A DNA stretch of 64,000 nt from Unio delphinus (GCA_029339505.1 JAQISU010000231.1:1762001-1826000), one strand, 5' to 3'. Shown: positions 17,812-32,763, counted from the stretch's first letter. Notes: a model not told the origin generated them from the letters alone. Made by a program: numbers and translations.

Positions 17812-18795
17812 ATAGAGCATGTAATGCATGATGATATATACACTGTCACTGACATCCGTATTCACAGAAGGGTGTCATGGGAATGATGATATATACAATG
17901 TCACTGACATCCATATTCACAGAATTGTGTCATATGGGAATGATGATATATACAATGTCACTGACATCCGTATTTACAGAATTGATGTCATATGGGAATG
18001 ATGATATATGCACTTTCACTGACATCCGTAATCACAGAATCGGTGTCATATGGGAATGATGATATATACACTGTCACTGACATCCGTATTCACAGAATCG
18101 GTGTCATATGGGAATGATGATATATGCACTGTCACTGACATCCGTATTCACAGAATGGTGTCATATGGGAATGATGATATATACAATGTCACTGACATCC
18201 GTATTCACAGAATTGATATGGGAATGATGATATATACACTGTCACTGACATCCGTATTCACAGAATTGGTGTCATATGGGAATGATGATATATACACTGT
18301 CACTGACATCCGTATTCACAGAATTGGTGTCATATGAAAATGATGATATATACACTGTCACTGACATCCGTATTCACAGAATCAATGTCATATGGGAATT
18401 ATGATATATACACTGTCACGGACATCAATATTCACAGAATTGGCGTCATATGGGAATGATGATATATGCACTGTCACTGACATCCGTATTCACAGAATCG
18501 ATGTCATATGGGAATGATGACATATACACTGTCACTGACATCCATATTCACAGAATCGGTGTCATATGGGAATCTGTCACTGACATCCATATTCACAGAA
18601 TCAGTGTCATATGGGAATGATGGTAGATACACTGTCACTGACATCCGTATTCACAGAATCGGTGTCATATGGGAATGATGATATATACGCTGTCATTGAC
18701 AACCATATTCACAGAATCAGTGTCATATGGGAATGATGATATATACACTGTCACTGACATCGGTATTCACAGAATCGGCGTCATATGCGGATATA
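17812..18795. repeat. 58-bp minisatellite, about 17 copies
   Basis: The unit contains GTCATATGGGAATGATGATA followed by ACTGTCACTGACATCCGTATTCACAGAATCG. CATATGGG recurs at 17931, 17989 and 18047, giving a 58-bp spacing. Copies differ at a few bases and some are shortened (for example near 18215 and 18570). The open frames seen across it come from the repeat. Confidence 0.92.
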
Positions 18796-20798
18796 GATAA
18801 GAATGCTGATGTACTGTTTTCAAACTTTATAGCAGAATATAATTTGTTTCTGGTAGCAAGTTATTTATTAGCTGTAGTCAAACTAATGTTCACCATAACG
18901 TTATCACACAAATGGACAAAAACTCCTCACTTAGTAACCCAACTTTTGGATCCATATTTTGATGAGAAAATATCACAGAGACAGAATTTGATAATCTCAT
19001 TGAAAATTCTACCTTTTCAGTAAAATCTATTAATTTGTCCTAATCTGACTTCTCTGTTTTGTCCCATTTATAATGTGCAGTAATGGAAGAGGTAAAAACA
19101 AGTAACAAGTGTTGAAGCATGACTGAAATATTCTGGCGTACAATGGTTATACAAGTAAACAGTTACGTGCATTGATACAACAGTCAATGACTATGTAAGT
19201 AGCATTTTGATACTTAGACATGAAATGATGTACACAGTCTGATGGTACAAGTAAAACTATAATGTGAATGGACAGTCATGTTCTATTGTACATTAATTAC
19301 AGAAGAAAATGATGTAAGGTGAATTATGAAATCTTTACAAACACATGACTTTGTATTATGATTCCAGAAATGAGAAAATGATGGAAATTTGACACATGAG
19401 TAATGCTTTTTGACTGTAAAACCATACAAAATTAATGTGGATGGAAGTTTGACAAACATGTGTTGTTTAATGGTTTTTGAGGTATAAAAGGAGCAACATT
19501 GATGGAAACTTGCCAGTGACAAATGGCTGTAACCTAGAGTACCCTATTACCTAAATTTGTAGCTAGGAGTTTGATTAAGAAATGTAATATTATGTAAGAA
19601 ATTTTAGATACAGGTATATTATGTGCATGTTATTTTGCAAGCCATTTTGACATTTGAAGGCTCTGAAGATTTGAAGTTATTTAATGCAGAAGAAAAGAAG
19701 TTTTTTTGTAAAACATACAGGAATGATGAGAGATATTGTTTACCTTGATTTTAAAGGATGTTTGAAATTTGACTATTTTTAAGAAACAACTCCTGATACT
19801 TAAATAAGGAAAATTGTAGAGGATGCTGATTTATTTATGAAATATATCATACAAATGTGTTTCGTGTTCATTACTCCAAATTAAAATACCCATGAACCAC
19901 CTCAGAAAGTCAGTAATGACATATCCATGTAAGACACTATGCACAATTCTAAATAGTGTTGCAGATAGTTATCAACTGTGAGTCAAATAGCTAACACGAG
20001 TCACATAGCTAACACTTAATAATAATATGACTTTTGACAAATCTTTTTGTCTGTGTAACTCAAACTTGATCAGTGTAAACAATTTTGAGGCTGTGACATC
20101 ATTGAGGATGTGTCCTCTTGAGAAATGGGTGTGTATTACACTACGTAAAAGTTGGGTATTGTCAAAATAGAAATTGAAAAAATACATAATAACCCAGTTG
20201 AGAGTTTTTCTAGTGCATGGCAGATATGGTGAATGATTTCAGCACTCATTGTTTAAGGGAGTAGGGACACACATGGAAAAGGTTAGTTGGAAAACAATTA
20301 ATGTTGGTCAGTAATCTAATACCAGTATGTTTCTGCACATGTTAATTACATGAGATATTGATAATAATCATGACATTTCTGAGTCAATCAATTTGCAAAA
20401 GTCATTATTCACAAATCCTAGATTTGGTAAGATTACATGAAACTTTGTTGTGGAGAAAAATTATGGGATGTATCCAGGTTGGAGAGCAAGAGGTGTTCCA
20501 GTTTCATTACACAATGTTCTTGTCACGACAGGAACAAAACTCAGCAACTAAAAATTACTCTTTCAACTGTACACCCTTTTTTATTTGATAGAAAATTGTC
20601 ATATATTGCAATCATTTTGTAGAATGAACTTATTCACATTATGGATATGGTGTCTTAGTGTTGTCATTTTATTGGAATATTTTCAAAGTTAAGATTTTTT
20701 TACTTTTTGTTTCTCAACTGGTAAAATGGATTTCAAAGAGAAAAATGCTAGTATAAGTTCATTTTGCATTTAATATAGACAGGTTTTAACACGTCCCC
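18796..20798. other. AT-rich non-coding stretch
   Basis: No credible gene or recognisable mobile element. Short frames at 18.7-19.0, 19.3-19.5, 20.0-20.2 and 20.4-20.6 kb have low-complexity or shadow composition. Confidence 0.5.
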
Positions 20799-20888
20799 TA
20801 TTACTTTGGTAGTGGCTGAGAGGTTAGAGTGCCAGACTAGTGATACTTGGGTTGCCTGTTCAACTAAGATTAAACATGTTCGCTGTTA
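20799..20888 (+). mobile_element. tRNA-derived SINE head (partial)
   Basis: The stretch GGTAGTGGCTGAGAGGTTAG, followed ~35 bases later by GGGTTGCCTGTTCAACTAAG, matches the A-box and a decayed B-box of an internal RNA polymerase III promoter. It leads directly into the 74-bp repeat block, whose first unit may be the SINE body amplified in tandem. No intact tRNA cloverleaf is apparent. Confidence 0.45.
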
Positions 20889-20898
20889 GGTGTCTCTG

Positions 20899-21272
20899 AG
20901 CAAAGCACTGTACTTGCATTGGCTTGCACTGAATCATCTAATTATAATGGCGAGCCTTCAGGCATCATTTCCAGCAAAGCACTGTACTTGCATTGGCTTG
21001 CACTGAATCATCTAATTATAATGGCGAGCCTTCAGGCATCATTTCCAGCAAAGCACTGTACTTGCATTGGCTTGCACTGAATCATCTAATTATAATGGCA
21101 TGCCTTCAGGCATCATTTCCAGCAAAGCACTGTACTTGCATTGGTTTGCACTGAATCATCTAATTATAATGGCGAGCCTTCAGGCATCATTTCCAGCAAA
21201 GCACTGTACTTGCATTGGCTTGCACTGAATCATCTAATTATAATGGCATGCCTTCAGGCATCATTTCCAGCC
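20899..21272. repeat. 74-bp tandem repeat, 5 copies
   Basis: GCAAAGCACTGTACTTGCAT begins at 20900 and 20974 and continues at 74-base spacing. Each unit ends near GCCTTCAGGCATCATTTCCA. The copies are nearly identical (GGCGAG versus GGCATG variants), indicating recent amplification of part of the adjoining SINE-like sequence. Confidence 0.92.
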
Positions 21273-23008
<1,736 letters not shown>

Positions 23009-23039
23009 GTATTATTATTGTTATTAATAATATTATTGT

Positions 23040-25830
23040 TTGTCCTTTTTTGTCCATTCACCATACATAATATCTTTTACACCTCCATGAACCCATGTGA
23101 GGTGTAATATGTGATACCCTTGTTGTGGCTTTGTTCTGTGAGAATTTCCAGGTAGGTCAATGGTGAATGTATTTGTTTACACTTCGTTTTAAATCTAGCT
23201 CTTTTTCCTCTGTGTTAAGGATTTGCTCTAAATTTTCTGGGAGCAGGCAGTGTGGGCATTTGCCATTTGCATCTCTGTTGGGTGTTAGGTATCTCCCAAT
23301 GCTGCTGGCCATCTTAGTTTTGCCGATTATGTTTCTATTGATGGTTTTTTAGTCTTGGCTTTTTATTATTGTTGGTGGTTTTGTATTCCTTGAGACCCTG
23401 CATAGGATGGTGTAGAGTGTGTGTCCTTTGTTACTACTGTCCCAGAGTTGTTGCCAGGCTCTTTAATCTGATGCTGTTATACAGTGCATGGATGATATAC
23501 AGTTTGGTTGTTATTGTTTGTACTTTGAGGTATTGTTTGGCCAGGCTATCATTGCCATATTCAATTTTTGATCTTATTAGGGCTCCCCAGGTGGTATCTT
23601 TGAGGTTTTGAAATAGATTAAGAATGACTTTGCACTTTCTTTTGAAAACTTCAATGTGGTGTTTCCAGATTAAATTTTCATCTAGATGCAATCGCTGGCA
23701 ATTTGGTTAACTTAAAGAACTGTATTAATGTATTTTGGATGAGTAGTTTTGGGTATTCTATGCTCATTTGTCTGCATGGTGAGAACATGATAGCTTCTGT
23801 TGTTGTGTTGGACATTTTAGCAACCCCATTTATCCGCCCATCGACCTATTAGTGTTAGGTTGTTTTGCATGTCCTGTATGACTTTTGAGGTAGGGGGTTG
23901 CCTGCTTTCCATAACCTTCTATCATCAGCAAATTGTGATATGTTGATTTCATTGCTGTCGATGATCCTGTTCAGATCGTTAATCATGATGTTAAATAAAG
24001 TGAAGCTTGAGTACACAGCATTGTGGTGTACCGTTTTCCATTTGAAATGCACCTGATACTTTCGTTACAATCTTACAATGGGTGAGGAGGTATGATATGC
24101 AGTTGTGCATACAGCCAGTTTTTTCCTATGTATTGAGAATTGCTATAAGTGCTTTTGTCCAAACTAGGTCAAATGCTTTTTTATAGGTCGATGAATATTG
24201 GTGTGAGGTTGGTGGATGCATTTGCATTTTGATTTCAATGCGAGTTTGATGCTTGCTTTTAGTCATACTAGTTGACTGTGCATGGATCTTTTGTTATGGA
24301 ATCCGCTTTGGTTCTCGGATATTAGATTGTTCATTTCTAGATGGTATTTGTGTCTGTTGTTTATCATGGTTTTCATGATTTTGCAGATGTTTAATGTCAG
24401 TGAGCAATATGGGCTAATATGAGTTGATGTCCAAGGTTTCTTTGCTTGGCTTCTGTATGGGGATAATTATTGCCTTTTTCCAGCAGATTCCATGGGGCTC
24501 TAGCTGAACCATGGGTTTCGGCTGTTTGTAAAATTTGATTATTGCTATCAATGTTTCCATTATCTGATACCCTTATCGTCTAATTCCTGTTTGAGTTGGT
24601 CATTTGTTTTGTTGTTGGTTTTGGGGGAGAGATAGTACTTTCTTGTAGACTCTTTTGTTTTCAGATTGTAATTCCTTGATTTATTGCCCTCAGGGGTTGT
24701 AGTTGTTTGTTGTGTTCTGATGGATGTGGGGTGGGAGGGTTTCCTGTTCCCATTGTTGCCCTTTCAGGCAGAGTGCCTGGTTACAATGACTTTTAGGGCA
24801 GCGATGGTGTCCAATTCCATGTATTTGTGAACTTGCTGAATAGTGCTGCATTTGATTATTATGTAATGTATTGGGTCGGACTATAGGGAATTCCACTCCA
24901 TGGGCCTTGGTGAGTCCAATGATGATAGGCTTTTGTGTGAGGTTCAGGAATTTTGAGGTTTTGCTGGATATGAATATGGTTGAATCTATTGGGTTATGTT
25001 TAGTGTTTGCTTCTTGTTTATTGGAATTGAGTTTTGGTTCTAGCATAGGTTGTGGTTTAGGCCCTTGTTGGTTTGGGGTGTTTTGTGGTTTTCTGTTAGT
25101 TTGTAGTTGTGGTAGAGGTTATTTTGCATGGTGTTGCTTTGTTTTGGGCTGGTATTGTGTAGTTTGTTTGTTTTGGTTGGGGTTGTTTCCCTTTTCCTTC
25201 ATACCTGTTTTGCGAGATTTTTTTTATTTGTTGGTTTTGTGTAAAGAATTTATAATTAATATCTTCAGTTGGTTCCTTGTTTTCATTGGAGGGGCCTGAC
25301 ATTTGGCATGACTAGATTGTTTCCTTTTTGGGTGGTTGCCTTATTAACTGTAGGGATGGTGGGGGTTGTTTGGGTTCAGTTATGCCTATTACTTCTAAGG
25401 GATTGATGTGTTTTGCTTTATCCCTTTGTGTGTTCTCAACAGCTGAATTGTGTGCTTGGGTGGTATCCATGGGGATGGTGTCATTTACATCGGTCTTATT
25501 TAGATGTGAACTTTGGTAGAGTTTAGGAAATGTGAAGGGCGAGGCAGATGAGAGTGCAGTAGTTTTCCTGTTTCTTCTTAGACTGGACGATGTTTTGATT
25601 TCCCATTGTGTTTTCCATTCAGACATTTAGTGGTGATGGCGTAATCGATGTGCGATGCTACGTCGGTAGCTGGGGGGAGGTGGGGTAGTAGAGTTTACTA
25701 GCAGCAACCAACTAATGACTACAATGCTAGTGGGTCTGATGTTGGAGTTACATACGAGCGTTTCTGGTGTGGTAGTTGTTTTGCCTAAAATGTGAGGTTG
25801 GGTCATAGTTTTGGTTTGCCTCAATTTTTT
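23040..25830 (-). mobile_element. Degraded jockey-like non-LTR retrotransposon
   Basis: The minus strand encodes scattered reverse-transcriptase pieces. LFNIMINDLNRIIDSN, followed by ISQFADDRRLW (the FADD form of the catalytic YxDD box), lies near 23930-24010. HLDENLIWKHHIE of the thumb region lies near 23650-23690, and KIMKTMINNRHKYHL plus LISENQSGFHNK of the fingers lie near 24290-24390. Upstream (24690-25830) are Pro/Thr/Gln/Asn-rich frames that could be an ORF1 relic; the endonuclease domain is not visible. Every segment is frameshifted or stopped, so this is an old, inactive copy that has probably lost its middle. The strong TG bias of the plus strand is explained by this minus-strand element. 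Confidence 0.75.
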
Positions 25831-26629
25831 GGAGGGTGCTCAATTTTCTTCTGGTGTATCACATTTGATTGATGCTGTTTTTGTTTTTAGTGTTTATTTG
25901 AGAATGTTTTTTGTTTATGGTCAGTGTACTGTATACTTAATGTGGGTTTGAATAGGTTTAATTGGCTTAAGCGGAGTTTGCCTCAGGCTAATAACAATAT
26001 GGGTTCTAGCGCCTGCTGTGTTTGGGTGAGCCAATTTTCCTTGCCCTGTAGCTAAACTATGATTTCTTTGTTTGTTATGTTTAATAGCCCGTGGGGGGAG
26101 GCACGCAAATTGGTCTAGTTTTGATTGTTACGTTATTTAGCAACGTTTTAGTGGTGTAATTTTATGCCTATTATTTTGGTCACTATTTGTTGAGGGTTTA
26201 TTAAAAAAAAATTATATTTTGAATATGTTTGGGGGTTAATTTAAATTATTTGTTATTTGTTTGTGGATAATGAGCTATTTTGGTTTCTTTGAGAGGTTGA
26301 AGCAGTAGTAATTGATATTCCTAATTATTAACATTACTGTTTGACATTAGACCAAAATCACAGAATATTGGTCATATAATTGATTTTTTTGTGTGACTTG
26401 CAAAATTCCATCTAGGCATGTGCTAGTACAAGTCCTAGCGCCTGTTTAGTAGTCTGAGGGATGAAAAAAGTCTTTGTTGGAATAATAAAATTGCTTGTGG
26501 TATGATAATAATAGAGCTTTGTGGCAGCTTAATATACGTCTTAAATTATGTATTATAAAGTAGCTTTGAAGCTGATAAGTAGCATGTTAGTTAGAATAGT
26601 AATAATAATGATAAAATTGAAGAAAAAGT
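25831..26629. other. TG/T-rich non-coding stretch
   Basis: Probably the 5' part or flank of the minus-strand LINE, judging by the same TG-biased composition up to about 26.1 kb, then plain AT-rich DNA. No gene seen. Confidence 0.4.
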
Positions 26630-27170
26630 AGCAGAGGGGGAAAACCCTACAACTTTTTAGAAGTGTCCATTTGCTAAACTATGGCGTCTTATGAAAATGA
26701 AAAAAATGTCAAAAAGCGCAAACCGAAGCTTCTAAACAACTGAGAGTTACGGGTTACTGATCTTTTTTATCATTTTTTTTCCTTCATTATTATATGTGTG
26801 TGTTTGCCCATCGAGGTCGCAGTCCATCTGCTGTTTTCACAATATTTTATCAAGACCGATTTTGATATCTTGATCTAGGATCATGTAAATTTATTGTAAA
26901 AAATTGTGTGGGGTAGCTTGCGCTTTTGAAAATTAATTTCAAAAAAGATAATAATCCAAATCACCACTACATCAGGTCTGATGAATATTGTGTAATGTAT
27001 GTGTTTAAATTTCATTAACACAGCAAGAATATTAGTAACAATTATCCCTGATCACTTTTGGAATTTGCGTATATCGCTGAGTAACACAAATCACATCCGT
27101 ATTTTTATGTCTTCCTTGGGAGAATATTCTGGCAGGATTGGACTGTTTGTCCAGCATCACATAATAATGA
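26630..27170 (-). pseudogene. Left-end scrap of another Polinton: terminal repeat and ATPase relic
   Basis: AGCAGAGGGGG at 26630 followed 8 bases later by ACAACTTTTTAGA matches the outer end of the complete element's terminal repeat (AGCAGAGGGGG, 8 bases, ACAACTTTTAGA). Further in, the minus strand encodes parts of the same packaging ATPase: MLDKQSNPARIFSQGRHKNT then VICVTQRYTQIPKVIRDNC near 27030-27165, and a tail near 26850 ending with AATATTTTATCAAG-type sequence as in the intact copy. The Walker A half is absent, since the fragment breaks off at 27.17 kb next to an (AAT)n tract. It is a separate, more diverged copy and clearly dead. Confidence 0.78.
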
Positions 27171-27178
27171 TAATAAAA

Positions 27179-27182
27179 AAAA

Positions 27183-27230
<48 letters not shown>
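27179..27230. repeat. (AAT)n microsatellite
   Basis: Perfect AAT/ATA trinucleotide repeats for about 50 bases, followed by GAGAACTTTGTATAGTGCCTAA. That phrase resembles the start of many CR1/L2-type LINE 3' tails read in reverse, so this may mark the tail of the next LINE relic. Confidence 0.85.
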
Positions 27231-27233
<3 letters not shown>

Positions 27234-28430
27234 AACTTTGTATAGTGCCTAATCTGTAGAAGCTATAATCGCTTTACATCAATAATATTATGACTACAGA
27301 AAAACAAAAAACAAAAACTATGAAATTGGAAGAATTTTTAAAAAATGCTGAAAATATTTAAGGTACGAAACATTATTAGGTCCTTAAGTTTGTTCTTGCA
27401 GTCAAAAATAGAGAGTTTTAAGAGCACTCTTGAAAGGGATCTCTGTGTCTTTGTATCTAATTTCAGTGGGAATTTATTCCACATTGCTGGGCCCTGTTAA
27501 GCAAAATAATGTTGTCCATATGACTTCGTTTTCATAGTGGGAACAATGAGCATACGATTGTCAGAAGAGGAGCATAAGTATTGTTATATATATTTGCTTT
27601 TAAGACATTCATTTTTGTTTTAATTGTTTGTTTGTCAAATTCAAATCTGACATTTTGCATTTAAAATTTATTAATTGGGAGATATTTTCTAGAAAATTGG
27701 GATGACCTATATACTCTACAAGTAAACACCAGATGTTAACCTTGCTTCAAGGCTGGTAAACAAGTTTTTAAAATGATTGGCTGATTCCAAGGATATCTTT
27801 TTCTCATAAGGTGTATACGTGACTTTGTGAACTTGGTTTCGTTCTAAAGCTTCTAGAATATCACGTGACCCCTTTCTGTTTACGTAAAAAAACAGTATAT
27901 AGTTGTGTTTGAGAGCGAGCTAATTCAGTAGAAGATTTAGGCTTTTAGAATACAAAGATGTGTGTTATTGTTTGAGTTATTTTAAATTACCTTGTGCGGG
28001 AAATTATTTATTTCAATTCGTTTGGATCAAGATAAATTTATTGTGTCATTTATCTGGAAAATACTCGTGCTCATTGAATTATCATCAGACTAAAACTGAC
28101 TTCATCACATGACATAATCTTCCATTTTGGATTGCTTCACTAAGATTCGAACTGGGAACTATTAGGATATTTTATTATCAGAACTTTTGCAATTCCACTA
28201 GTGGATTATATTGTGAATTCTTTTTGGATTAACTTTGGATTTAATTCTTAAAACCGTAAGTTTATTTTTCTTTTATGAAAATATTTGTACTTATCAAATT
28301 GTTTTTAAGTTTTTACAAGCTTGTTATTTTCACTCTTTCTATGTTATTGTTTATTCGAGCCTAAGCATGTAACAGTATTGTGCTGGTGTGTACACATGGG
28401 TGAGGCCCGATCGATATGTTGGACTGGAGT
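27231..28430. other. Repeat-derived, non-coding stretch
   Basis: The first ~330 bases may be the 3' portion of an L2/CR1-like element in minus orientation: stops are dense, but a reverse-strand FPLKLDTK-like segment is readable. The remainder (27.6-28.4 kb) is AT-rich with no recognisable gene. Confidence 0.35.
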
Positions 28431-29230
28431 CCATCAGTGAAAGATAGCACAGAGAACAAATTTTGTGTTTGATTCTGGATCGAATGGATAGCCAGTGTAG
28501 GGTACAGAGCAGTGGGGGATGCATGCTCTGAGCGTGGTGCTCTTAAGATGATCTGAGCAGCTGTGTTTTTAACTTTTTGAGTTTCTGGAGAAGATATTGA
28601 GGTGAACCAGCCAGAATTGAGTTACAATAATCCAGTCTTGAAAGTACTAATGAACACACAAGTGTTTTAGTGGCATCAACTGAAAGATATTCGCGAATGG
28701 AGCTGATGTGTCTCAACTCAAGATATGGAGCCTTGCATATGTTCATGACATGTTGGTGCAATGTGAGAGTACCCTCTAGAGCAACACCTATATTTTGTAC
28801 TGACTGATTGAATTTAATGTTGGTGTTATTGATATTTATTGTTTGAGGTAAAGGATGTGAATGAGAAAGTCTTTGTGTTGTGATCAGAAAGACCTCAGTT
28901 TTATCATCATTTGCAGCTTGTTACATGTGATCCATTTTTTCTCATCATAAATGCACCTCTCAACTCCTTGGATAGCATCAACTTAGTTGGGTGGCTTAGA
29001 CTTGTATATTTGGGTGTCATCAGCGTACAGTTGGTGAGACACTGGGTGATGATCTGACAGTTGAGAGCGGCTGAGTGTATAAAATGAAAACAGGTCCATT
29101 GTCTGACAATTAAATGTCTCTGCTTGAAATTGAAACAGAGACTCTTTAGTACCCGATGGTGCTGAAAGAAGTAATGCAAAATGTGACAGAAATGATTAGA
29201 TCTCAAATACTAGACAAGAATAACAAATAA
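28431..29230 (-). mobile_element. CR1/L2-like LINE reverse-transcriptase relic
   Basis: The minus-strand frame at 28543-28761 reads ELRHISSIREYLSVDATKTL then VCSLVLSRLDYCNSILAGSP, a hallmark of the C-terminal RT region of CR1/L2-type LINEs. Upstream, in other frames between 28800 and 29150, are readable pieces of the palm with a YADDTQ-like catalytic box (near 29025) and a downstream TEVFLITTQRLSHSHPLP segment. The pieces are separated by frameshifts. Upstream domains are absent, fitting the usual 5' truncation. Confidence 0.75.
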
Positions 29231-29289
29231 GCAGAACTTGAAGATGAAATTATAAATGTATATATAAAAACCAAAAAATGAAGATGGAA

Positions 29290-31307
29290 GCTATAGCCAC
29301 GAGGTTCATTTCTGTGTGATTGAACTGGTTGGGTTAGAAGTTTTTGTTGAGAAAGTGTCTCCAGTAATTCAATCTGTGTTAAGACATATCTTAGGAAAAT
29401 GTTTAGACAGATCAGATTTGCCAAACTCAGTAATAACTCAAGCAATAGTTGATGAAGGACATTACATAGCAAACCATTATATTTCAGAAAAACTCAATAA
29501 AGCTGAAAACTGGAGCTTAGGTAGGGATAGCACAATGTGGAAAAAGCAGAAAAATGTAGACACTTCTATTACACTCGACATTGGTGATGTGATCAGTTTA
29601 AGGTTTAACAGAGTTTATAAACAGAATGCAATTTTCATAAATACTGCTACCAAAAACCACCTGAATAAGCTCTGCAAACTTCATGCAATCTTAGTCAAGG
29701 AAGAAACAGAAGAAGCCCAGTGGCCCAGTTTTTAGAGAAATTATATAGCACAATGAGTGATAGAGTCAGTAGTGAAAAATTCCCCAATATGTTGTTAGAT
29801 GAATCGCGTGTTCATGTTCTGAAATACTGTAAAGGGGACAAGGGTATTGGTAATCATTCTACTGTTTGGCTCGTGTGCGTCTTGGCTTCCATACCTACAT
29901 CAAACCAGGCATTACAAAAATTAGAAACTGAACTAGTCGATTCAGTGGGACCTGTTGGATGTTATGCTTTACCAGTGTTCCAGTGTTGGAGTAAAAAGGA
30001 AACTGTCATTTAGTGCAACATAAGTGTTTGGGTCAGCTGGTGACCACAGTGGAATGCATGACAGATGGGATGCACACTGCATGGGAAATAGTATTAAGTC
30101 AGTAATAGGAAATTACAGAGACAACAGGTTTAATGCAGTGTTTGAAATTAAAGTATTTATCCATAGACACAACTTTATAAAAGTTATTGAGACAGTGGAC
30201 AATCCTAATCTAAAACTAAAATCTGTATTAATGAATTTAAAGTCGGACATATTCTGCACATTTTTCCAGTGCTTTGGTTTATTTTTTCATGAAGCTGACA
30301 GGGCCATACTGGAATATCATCACCACAGGCACTGTTATATATCTAAACCTTTCCCAACATATTATGGAAATGAAACAATTCTTAAAACAGTGAATGGATT
30401 CCGAGTCATCCACTCATCTTCTGAACCAAAGGGAACATTGGTTACCGAACAACCCCTTTGATATTGGAAAGGTCAATTATCAACAAAAGTTATCTGACCA
30501 TCTGTTTTCAATCAAAAAAAAGACCAGAGGTCTGTTGTTGAAGACCATCATAATTGTTGCCTCAACTAGAGCTGCAGTAACCAACAAACAGCTGAGAGAA
30601 AGTTCCATGTCAATGCTGAGCTGATCATTGAAATGGAAGAACTGAGAACAAATTTTGCTCATCTTACTAATCTTGGATGTGAGCATTGCTTTGGTGATCT
30701 GGACAGCAGTCAGAGGAGGCAAACTAGTGCATGAATTGTTGCACTAACCTTATATCTGTATAGTTGTTGAAACATGATGAAGTCTCTAAGTGAAAATCAA
30801 CATAGCATTATGCTTTTCGCAAGAAAGGGTGGTTGGGAAATGTGACAAGACCACATATCGAATGAATAGATGGTGTGTCTGAAATTCACAAAGAAATGGT
30901 AACAAAGAAAGACTAAAAAAGAAGAGGTTCTGCTCTTGAAAATGAAAAGAAAATCAGTGCAAAATTTCAGATGATTCTCATGACATAAGGTTTAAAGGAT
31001 TAAACCACATGTATATAGAAAATGAGTATGTAGCAATTGCATATCAGGATTCCTGGTATCCTGGTATTGTTGTAAAATAAAAAGATTACGGTATTAAACA
31101 GCATGTGTTATGTTCATCTCACTATGCAGAAAGGAAGGATACCTTCAGTGGCATTGTAGGGTAGATACACAAATTCTTGACAAGCAGTTTATTCTGACAA
31201 ACAAGTTCATTCCTGATTGCCTAAATTCAAGTCGACAATGGTTCATCAAAGAGTTCTCTGATATTGGACAGCAGTATGAAAAATTTAAATGTGCATACTT
31301 TTATTAA
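29290..31307 (+). pseudogene. Broken intronless gene of an unrecognised transposon-like family
   Basis: Successive frames read like one ~600-residue protein split by frameshifts: 29316-29735 (ITQAIVDEGHYIANHYISEK, WSLGRDSTMWKKQKNVDTSI), 29720-30013 (LYSTMSDRVSSEKFPNML, PVFQCWSKKET), 30024-30461 (DRWDAHCMGNSIKSVIGNYR, DNRFNAVFEIKVF), and a C-terminus near 31030-31307 (VAIAYQDSWYPGIVVK then DKQFILTNKFIPDCLNSSRQ). The pattern 'GRDxTxxK ... TMSDRxxxxK ... RDNRFNAxF' recalls an uncharacterised multicopy protein family of invertebrate genomes that may be a transposase or derived from one; I cannot name it. With no introns and several stops it is a dead copy or retropseudogene. Confidence 0.5.
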
Positions 31308-32454
31308 ATGCATGACTTGGGCTGGAATATAAAATGTATGGTTGTGCATAGATGCTGGTTTTATTTGTGCTTACAGTAGATGTTATTGTCAATTCTTCAT
31401 TTATTTTTTCCTTCTATACAAGGAATTAGTGACATTGTTTGACATCACAGTATGTTTTAAATTAAGTCTTGCAATATTGTTTTAATGACAATTATGAAAA
31501 ATAACATTGCATTTTTGGGGGTTTCAAAGATGTTTTAAATATATATGAAATATTACCAATGTGATATATTTGTTTTAAGTTAAATGTCATGCAAGTTTTG
31601 AAATGCTTATATGATTTTCAATTAAAAATGAAAATATTGAAGCCAGACAACATATTTAATGAAGCAATCACTTCAACATGCAAATTACAATCAGAATATC
31701 AAATTTCATAATAATATCTCAACGAACAAGAAAGTTATAATATTTTTATGGAAAGAATATTTTACTTCAGTTCCATGACTCCTACATAATCTGAATACGT
31801 TTAAATAAGACACAAATTCTAAAAATTTATTAATATTTTGGAATTTAAAAAATGCATAACCTTTTTAACAGAGATATTTTTAAAACAAACTGTTTTGGAA
31901 TGCTGTTAAATGAATCTATATTACGATTCAAGTGTTTACAGTTATTTCAATATTGGAAAAATGACTGGGGTTGCTAGTATATTACACTTTATTTGCAAAT
32001 TTATGATACATATGTGTGACTAACATTCAATGTACACATACTGGTGTGCTCAATAGACTGTTCACAGCAAGAAAATTTATCAATCTTGTCAATTGTTGGA
32101 ACACTCTCTCCATGTTTAAACTTAATAAACTCAGTAGGAATGATACCCAAAAATCAGAATTTTTGCACATCAGACCAATAACATATTCCACATGAATTCA
32201 AACTGATGCAGTTTATCTATTTCTTTCAACTTCTAGTAGATGTAACTGTGCTATTGCTCATGTACAGATAGGGATGGCTGATTCAGCTTGATATAATCAC
32301 ACAGCCATTTGACCTTGTACCATGTGAGATATAATTTAGACAGAAGTATTATAGAGAACATAACAAATGCTCATAGCCTCAAACTAATGATAAAATCCTT
32401 CCTTGTATCATAATAAGAATTACGCTGCTTATGATAAGTAATTCACAAGGTAAC
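31308..32454. other. AT-rich non-coding stretch
   Basis: No gene, repeat family or structured element recognised. Confidence 0.5.
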
Positions 32455-32753
32455 TCACATGTACATTGCTTTATTTTCTGTGAAAACTATTATTAGCTCA
32501 ATAAATTTTCTTATTTTAATTATGCAATGCATACATATTGCCTCCTGCTTATACAAAGAGAATGTTGAATCATTATCAACATCAGGGAAATCAAGAGATT
32601 TGGCATCCTTACCATCTGTGTGTTGACTATGGTGATGATATCTTCTGCAAAGGAATAAAGCTACAACTGCCATTAAGATGACCACAACTCCAGCCCCAGT
32701 ACAGCCTGCAACTGCAGGAAGTGAAAAAGTACTACTGCTGTCTGGTGTTATCA
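32455..32753 (-). CDS. Transmembrane exon of a host receptor-like gene
   Basis: On the minus strand a clear acceptor (TTTCTGTGTTTGCAG) at 32754 is followed by an open frame: a Ser/Thr-rich stalk (TPDSSSTFSLP), a single membrane span (GCTGAGVVVILMAVVALFL), a CRRYHHH stop-transfer segment and an acidic cytoplasmic stretch (LDFPDVDNDSTFSLYKQEA). The exon may end earlier at a GTAAGG donor near 32605; if read through, the frame stops at 32455. Together with the FN3 exon at 34186-34466 and the Ig exon at 42932 on the same strand, it fits a cell-surface Ig/FN3 receptor. However, the phase of this exon does not match the end of the FN3 exon, so another exon is missing or lost. Confidence 0.55.
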
Positions 32754-32763
32754 CTGCAAACAC

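Noticed and set aside
17877..18337. ORFs with repeated MGMMIYTLSLTSVFTE
   Set aside because: Products of the 58-bp minisatellite; frames change between units and no homology is recognised.
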